A stretch of 9,419 bases of DNA from Hyphomicrobiales bacterium (GTDB taxonomy: Bacteria; Pseudomonadota; Alphaproteobacteria; Rhizobiales; Rhizobiaceae), in assembly GCA_011087745.1 (NCBI GenBank), contig JAALLB010000047.1, forward strand, positions 1 to 9,419. The letters are read 5' to 3'. The position numbers and the translations under genes are program-made. Below the pieces are notes generated by a model. That model was not told where the DNA came from. It made no database searches and saw nothing but the letters and a program-made list of their open reading frames with translations. Below, piece after piece: positions 5,951 to 9,419 of this stretch; the first letter of the stretch is position 1, and every line of letters begins with the position of its first letter.

Positions 5951-7279
5951 ATGAACACCCCTATAAACCCTCTTGAGCTGTTTAAGGTTGTTGATTCTAG
6001 CAGTCCAATCATTGTGGCCGTATCAGGTGGCAGTGATTCCATTGCGCTTTTATTACTTGCGTCCAGTTGGGCAAAAAGTGTTGATGCAAGTTTGCAAGTT
6101 GTAACGATTGATCATGGATTGAGACCGGAAGCTGCTGCAGAAGCAGCGTTTGTTTCTGGTGTGAGTGAAGGGTTGGAACTTCCTCACTTAACGCTAGCCT
6201 GGGATGGGTTAAAACCCGAAAGTGGTGTTTCCCAAGCTGCTCGAAACGCCCGATATCAACTTTTGGAAGAATTTGCCATAGATATTGGGGCTAAAACAAT
6301 TCTTGTTGGTCATACGGCAAATGATCAGGCGGAAACCATTTTGATGCGTAACGCTCGCGGTGAAGATGGACAACAAGGGCGCGGGTTATCCGGTATTTCA
6401 CCTTTGATGTTGCTGTCCAAACGCACAAAACTTGTACGACCATTGCTGGATATTAGTCGCAGTGCTTTACGGTCGTACCTTGGTGAGATGAACCAAAGCT
6501 GGATAGAAGACCCCAGTAATTCCGATGAAGCCTACGAACGGGTTAGAATTCGCAAGTCACTTGGAGGTGATGAAACCCGAATTTTCAATATTTGCCGGAT
6601 GGCAAGCCTGTCGGGTAAGTTGCGCAAGGCAATGACTGACGAGGCAGCTGTCATTTTGTCTGAGAATACAACCGTTCTTGAAGGACCGCTTTATTCAGTT
6701 CCACTCGCTGCGATCGAAAAAGTACCCAATTCTGTTCAAAAGCTTGTTTTGCAAGTTTTGATAGCAGTCGCCGGAGGGGCAGAATTTTTTGCAGCGGACA
6801 AATCAGTTCAAAGATTATTGGATGATGATGGTGATGACCGCTTAACAATGGGACATGCTGTTGTTGAGAAAGTCGATGGCCAGTTCAGATTTTACCGTGA
6901 AAAGAGAAACATTCCGTCGGTTGTTGTAGGACCTGGAGATCACTTATTGTGGGATGGGCGTTTTCATATTGAAAACAATAGCGCATCTTCGTATTTTTGC
7001 GGGCCTTTGTCATTCGACCAATTGCAGGACATCGAGGCGGTGAGAGGTCGTAAGTTAAAAGTTAAGCTCCGGGCGGTTTTGGGTGGAACACCTTATCTTT
7101 GCGGAGATGGGGATGATGTAGTTCTGCCCTTTGTCAAAGGCTTTGAAATGCCAGCAAAATTGAAGTTTTCCCTATGTGTTCGATCTATTGAACATTTTTG
7201 TCCTGAATATGATTTTTCGTTGTTGGAATTTGTAGATGTGCTGAAAACGCGCATGGGCAGCTTTGGTCACGTGGTGTAA
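5951..7279 (+). CDS. tilS: TilS, tRNA(Ile)-lysidine synthetase
   Basis: TilS uses ATP and lysine to turn the wobble C34 of tRNA-Ile(CAU) into lysidine, so the tRNA reads AUA and is charged with isoleucine rather than methionine. It is cytoplasmic and normally essential. At 442 residues it is close to E. coli TilS (432). The ATP-pyrophosphatase P-loop SGGSDS is at 25-30. TIDHGLRPE (52-60) and GHTANDQAETILMR (120-133) are the family's characteristic blocks, and RPLLDISRS (163-171) with WIEDPSN (184-190) completes the catalytic domain. The C-terminal part (about 210-442) is weakly conserved, as usual in alphaproteobacteria. AAGGG (5941-5945) overlaps the cpoB stop codon and lies 5 bases before the ATG, so tilS is most likely co-transcribed and translationally coupled with cpoB. 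tilS directly before ftsH is a common bacterial arrangement. Confidence 0.95.
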   Translation: MNTPINPLELFKVVDSSSPIIVAVSGGSDSIALLLLASSWAKSVDASLQVVTIDHGLRPEAAAEAAFVSGVSEGLELPHLTLAWDGLKPESGVSQAARNARYQLLEEFAIDIGAKTILVGHTANDQAETILMRNARGEDGQQGRGLSGISPLMLLSKRTKLVRPLLDISRSALRSYLGEMNQSWIEDPSNSDEAYERVRIRKSLGGDETRIFNICRMASLSGKLRKAMTDEAAVILSENTTVLEGPLYSVPLAAIEKVPNSVQKLVLQVLIAVAGGAEFFAADKSVQRLLDDDGDDRLTMGHAVVEKVDGQFRFYREKRNIPSVVVGPGDHLLWDGRFHIENNSASSYFCGPLSFDQLQDIEAVRGRKLKVKLRAVLGGTPYLCGDGDDVVLPFVKGFEMPAKLKFSLCVRSIEHFCPEYDFSLLEFVDVLKTRMGSFGHVV

Positions 7280-7296
7280 ATATGCGCTGTTAACAT

Positions 7297-7315
7297 CAAT
7301 TATCCGTAATAATTG
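7297..7315. other. Perfect AT-rich dyad after tilS
   Basis: CAATTAT (7297-7303) and ATAATTG (7309-7315) form a perfect 7-bp inverted repeat around CCGTA, 17 bases beyond the tilS stop. A mildly T-rich stretch follows (TATTATTTAT). The stem is too AT-rich for a strong terminator. It may be a weak 3' end for tilS or an operator in the ftsH upstream region. Confidence 0.35.
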
Positions 7316-7335
7316 TATTATTTATGGCCATTAAC

Positions 7336-7364
7336 CTTGGCAATTAACTCAACCCAACCTATCT
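7336..7364 (+). promoter_or_regulatory. Candidate rhizobial-type housekeeping promoter for ftsH
   Basis: CTTGGC (7336-7341) and CTATCT (7359-7364) are 17 bases apart. Each differs by one base from the rhizobial housekeeping consensus CTTGAC-N17-CTATAT. Transcription would start near 7371, giving a leader of about 60 bases before ftsH. A TTAACC hexamer (7331-7336) overlaps the first base of the -35, and TTAACT (7344-7349) lies in the spacer; regulators could bind there. This is the best promoter match in the window. Confidence 0.5.
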
Positions 7365-7429
7365 TGAGGTTATATTAGTAAAAACCTTCTATGCTGTCAT
7401 ATTAGGTAGACTCTTTTCAGGAAGCTTTA

Positions 7430-9349
7430 ATGAACTCGAATTTCAGAAATCTTGCTTTGTGGGCAATCATTGGTGTTATGCTGATTGCCTTGTTTAATCT
7501 GTTCCAGAACCCTGCTCAGCAAAGTAAGGCATCTGAGATTGCTTATTCTAAATTCCTTGATGAGGTTGAGAGCAATAATGTTAAGAGTGTGGAGATTGCC
7601 GGACAGGTGATTATCGGCACTTATTCGGACAATAACAGCAGGTTTGAAACCTACTCACCCGATGATCCAGCGCTTGTAAGCAAGTTGGAGGAACGCGGTG
7701 TTATTATCAATGCTACCCCGCCAAATGAAGGCTCTTCAATTTTGGGCATGTTGGTAAGTTGGTTGCCGATGTTCCTCATTCTAGGCGTATGGATTTTCTT
7801 CATGCGTCAGATGCAAGGTTCTAACAAGGGTGCAATGGGATTTGGCAAATCCAAAGCCAAATTGCTTACTGAAACTCAGGGCCGTGTAACGTTTGAAGAT
7901 GTTGCCGGTGTTGATGAAGCAAAGGAAGATCTGGAAGAGATCGTGGATTTCTTGCGCGATCCAACAAAATATCAGCGCCTAGGCGGTAAAATTCCGCACG
8001 GCGTATTGTTGGTGGGACCTCCAGGCACTGGTAAGACTTTGCTAGCGCGCTCAGTAGCTGGTGAAGCCGATGTTCCGTTCTTTACGATTTCCGGTTCTGA
8101 TTTTGTTGAAATGTTTGTGGGTGTCGGTGCAAGCCGTGTTCGGGATATGTTTGAGCAGGCCAAGAAAAACGCACCGTGTATTATCTTTATTGATGAGATC
8201 GATGCAGTTGGTCGTCACCGTGGTGCTGGTCATGGCGGTGGTAATGACGAACGCGAGCAAACCCTGAACCAGCTTTTGGTCGAGATGGATGGATTTGAAG
8301 CAAATGAAGGAATTATCCTTATTGCAGCAACTAACCGTCCTGATGTTCTTGATCCGGCGCTACTTCGTCCTGGCCGGTTTGACCGCGAAGTTGTTGTGCC
8401 TAACCCAGATGTTTCTGGCCGTGAAAAAATTCTTAAGGTCCACGCCCGTAAGGTTCCGCTTACTGACAATGTTGATCTGAAAATACTGGCTCGCGGCACT
8501 CCTGGCTTCTCAGGTGCTGATTTGATGAACCTAGTGAATGAAGCAGCGCTTTTAGCAGCTCGCAGAAATCGCCGTATGGTGAGTATGGCAGAATTTGAAG
8601 ACGCAAAAGACAAAGTGATGATGGGTGCAGAACGCCGCTCAACAGCAATGTCCGAAGAAGAGAAAATGAATACGGCCTATCATGAAGCAGGCCATGCAAT
8701 TGTTGCCCTCAACGTTCCATCTGCTGACCCTGTTCATAAAGCAACTATTATTCCGCGTGGTCGTGCGCTTGGCATGGTGATGCAATTGCCTGAAGGTGAT
8801 CGTTATTCCATGAGTTACAAGTATATGATATCTCGTCTTGCCATCATGATGGGTGGCCGGGTTGCTGAGGAACTCAAGTTTGGCAAAGAAAATATCACTT
8901 CTGGCGCATCATCTGATATTCAACAAGCAACCAAGCTGGCAAAGGCGATGGTTACCGAGTGGGGATATTCGGATGATCTTGGTCAAGTAAATTATAGTGG
9001 TGACCAAACTCAAGGGTACCTTGGGATGGGTGGTTCAATGGGAACCACATCTGAAGCTACTGCACAAATAATTGATAGTGAAGTTCGCAGGTTGGTTGAT
9101 ACGGCTTATGCAGATGCTACTAAAATTCTCAAGAAGAAGAAAAAAGATTGGGAAACTCTTTCTCAAGGTCTTCTTGAATACGAAACACTTTCTGGTGATG
9201 AAATTGCTGAACTTATTAAAGGCAATCCACCAAACCGTGATGAAGATGCGGGCAAGCCACCTTCACGAGGATCTGCAGTGCCAACAGCTGGTGCCAAGAA
9301 AAAAGGTGGAGAACCTGATTCAGGTGACATGGAACCCCAGCCGTCCTAA
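7430..9349 (+). CDS. ftsH: FtsH, ATP-dependent membrane zinc metalloprotease
   Basis: FtsH forms a hexamer in the inner membrane that unfolds and degrades misassembled membrane proteins and short-lived regulators (LpxC and sigma-32 in E. coli). It is 639 residues, the usual length. Membrane segment 1 is at about 7-25, a periplasmic domain at 26-103, and membrane segment 2 at about 104-126. The AAA+ domain has Walker A GPPGTGKT (196-203), pore-loop MFVG (228-231), Walker B IIFIDEID (251-258) and the second region of homology TNRPDVLDPALLRPGRFDR (301-319). The protease domain has the zinc motif HEAGH (418-422), with Asp496 in SSDIQQA as the expected third ligand. The C-terminal tail (about 600-639) is disordered and charged, ending MEPQPS. 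AGGAAG (7419-7424) lies 5 bases before the ATG. A 150-base gap with a promoter candidate separates it from tilS. Only 20 bases follow before the terminal repeat; glmM, the usual next gene in this order, is not reached. Confidence 0.98.
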   Translation: MNSNFRNLALWAIIGVMLIALFNLFQNPAQQSKASEIAYSKFLDEVESNNVKSVEIAGQVIIGTYSDNNSRFETYSPDDPALVSKLEERGVIINATPPNEGSSILGMLVSWLPMFLILGVWIFFMRQMQGSNKGAMGFGKSKAKLLTETQGRVTFEDVAGVDEAKEDLEEIVDFLRDPTKYQRLGGKIPHGVLLVGPPGTGKTLLARSVAGEADVPFFTISGSDFVEMFVGVGASRVRDMFEQAKKNAPCIIFIDEIDAVGRHRGAGHGGGNDEREQTLNQLLVEMDGFEANEGIILIAATNRPDVLDPALLRPGRFDREVVVPNPDVSGREKILKVHARKVPLTDNVDLKILARGTPGFSGADLMNLVNEAALLAARRNRRMVSMAEFEDAKDKVMMGAERRSTAMSEEEKMNTAYHEAGHAIVALNVPSADPVHKATIIPRGRALGMVMQLPEGDRYSMSYKYMISRLAIMMGGRVAEELKFGKENITSGASSDIQQATKLAKAMVTEWGYSDDLGQVNYSGDQTQGYLGMGGSMGTTSEATAQIIDSEVRRLVDTAYADATKILKKKKKDWETLSQGLLEYETLSGDEIAELIKGNPPNRDEDAGKPPSRGSAVPTAGAKKKGGEPDSGDMEPQPS

Positions 9350-9351
9350 TC

Positions 9352-9375
9352 GGTATAAAAATACTTTGTTATACC
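9352..9375. other. Short dyad spanning ftsH 3' flank and terminal repeat
   Basis: GGTATAA (9352-9358) and TTATACC (9369-9375) are perfectly complementary around a 10-base loop, just after the ftsH stop. The right arm lies mostly inside the terminal repeat, so the dyad straddles the boundary at 9370. It is AT-rich with no following T-run, so it is a poor terminator. It may be chance. Confidence 0.3.
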
Positions 9376-9419
9376 CATCCTACTCCAAAACCCGAATGTT
9401 TTGGTGTGATATGATACGA
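9370..9419. repeat. Right copy of 50-bp terminal inverted repeat
   Basis: This is the exact reverse complement of bases 1-50, including the internal stem CCAAAAC (9385-9391 complement side) with GTTTTGG (9398-9404 side). Here it sits in non-coding sequence 20 bases after the ftsH stop, so it breaks no gene. Because the two copies face each other inverted, the same end of the same element points inward at both window edges. Confidence 0.9.

Noticed and set aside
7363..7395. Heat-shock (sigma-32) promoter before ftsH
   Set aside because: CTTGAG at 7363-7368 fits the -35 of alphaproteobacterial heat-shock promoters, but the sequence 17-18 bases downstream matches the -10 poorly; the nearest CTAT is several bases too far.
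8230..8613. 127-residue open frame on the minus strand inside ftsH
   Set aside because: It opposes the strongly conserved AAA+ region of ftsH and has the Arg/Ser-rich composition typical of a shadow frame.
1..9419. The window as a composite transposon bounded by its inverted repeats
   Set aside because: No transposase, recombinase or cargo-type gene is present; the gene order is the standard chromosomal tol-pal-tilS-ftsH arrangement of the group, and the left junction cuts a native gene.
1..9419. CRISPR array, tRNA, rRNA, riboswitch or a novel defence or biosynthetic system
   Set aside because: I saw no regularly spaced repeats, no tRNA-like cloverleaf and no unexplained long frame; every substantial frame on the + strand is a recognisable core gene.

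Overview
This window carries the tol-pal envelope gene cluster of an alphaproteobacterium, followed by tilS and ftsH, all on the + strand. The order is ybgC(partial)-tolQ-tolR-tolA-tolB-pal-cpoB-tilS-ftsH. This order, the style of Pal (the GHADERGTREYN block and the cysteine pair near its C-terminus), and the TolA N-terminus point to the order Hyphomicrobiales (Rhizobiales). The base composition is moderately AT-rich by eye, lower in GC than most soil rhizobia. I cannot name a genus.

Layout: 1-50 is a repeat that recurs as a perfect reverse complement at 9370-9419. From 51 to 257 runs the C-terminal half of the YbgC acyl-CoA thioesterase, cut off at the repeat boundary. After a 177-base leader with a CtrA-like box and two GANTC sites comes a tight tolQ-tolR-tolA-tolB run (gaps of 11, 6 and 24 bases). 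Then follow a 233-base gap with a hairpin and a candidate promoter, pal, a strong intrinsic terminator, cpoB with its own candidate promoter, tilS 8 bases behind cpoB, a 150-base gap with a good candidate promoter, and ftsH.

How the genes work together: TolQ and TolR form the proton-driven inner-membrane motor. TolA spans the periplasm and contacts TolB, which cycles on and off the peptidoglycan-binding lipoprotein Pal, so the outer membrane is drawn in at division. CpoB tunes this machinery and links it to peptidoglycan synthesis. TilS (tRNA-Ile2 lysidine synthetase) and FtsH (membrane AAA+ protease) are housekeeping neighbours. FtsH appears to be transcribed separately.

This is mostly core, conserved gene content, and I see no new defence, mobile or biosynthetic system. 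The points that deserve a second look are the perfect 50-base terminal inverted repeat that cuts ybgC, the split of the tol-pal locus into several transcription units by a terminator and local promoters, the recurrence of TTAACC half-sites in front of those units, and the charge-segregated low-complexity linker of TolA.
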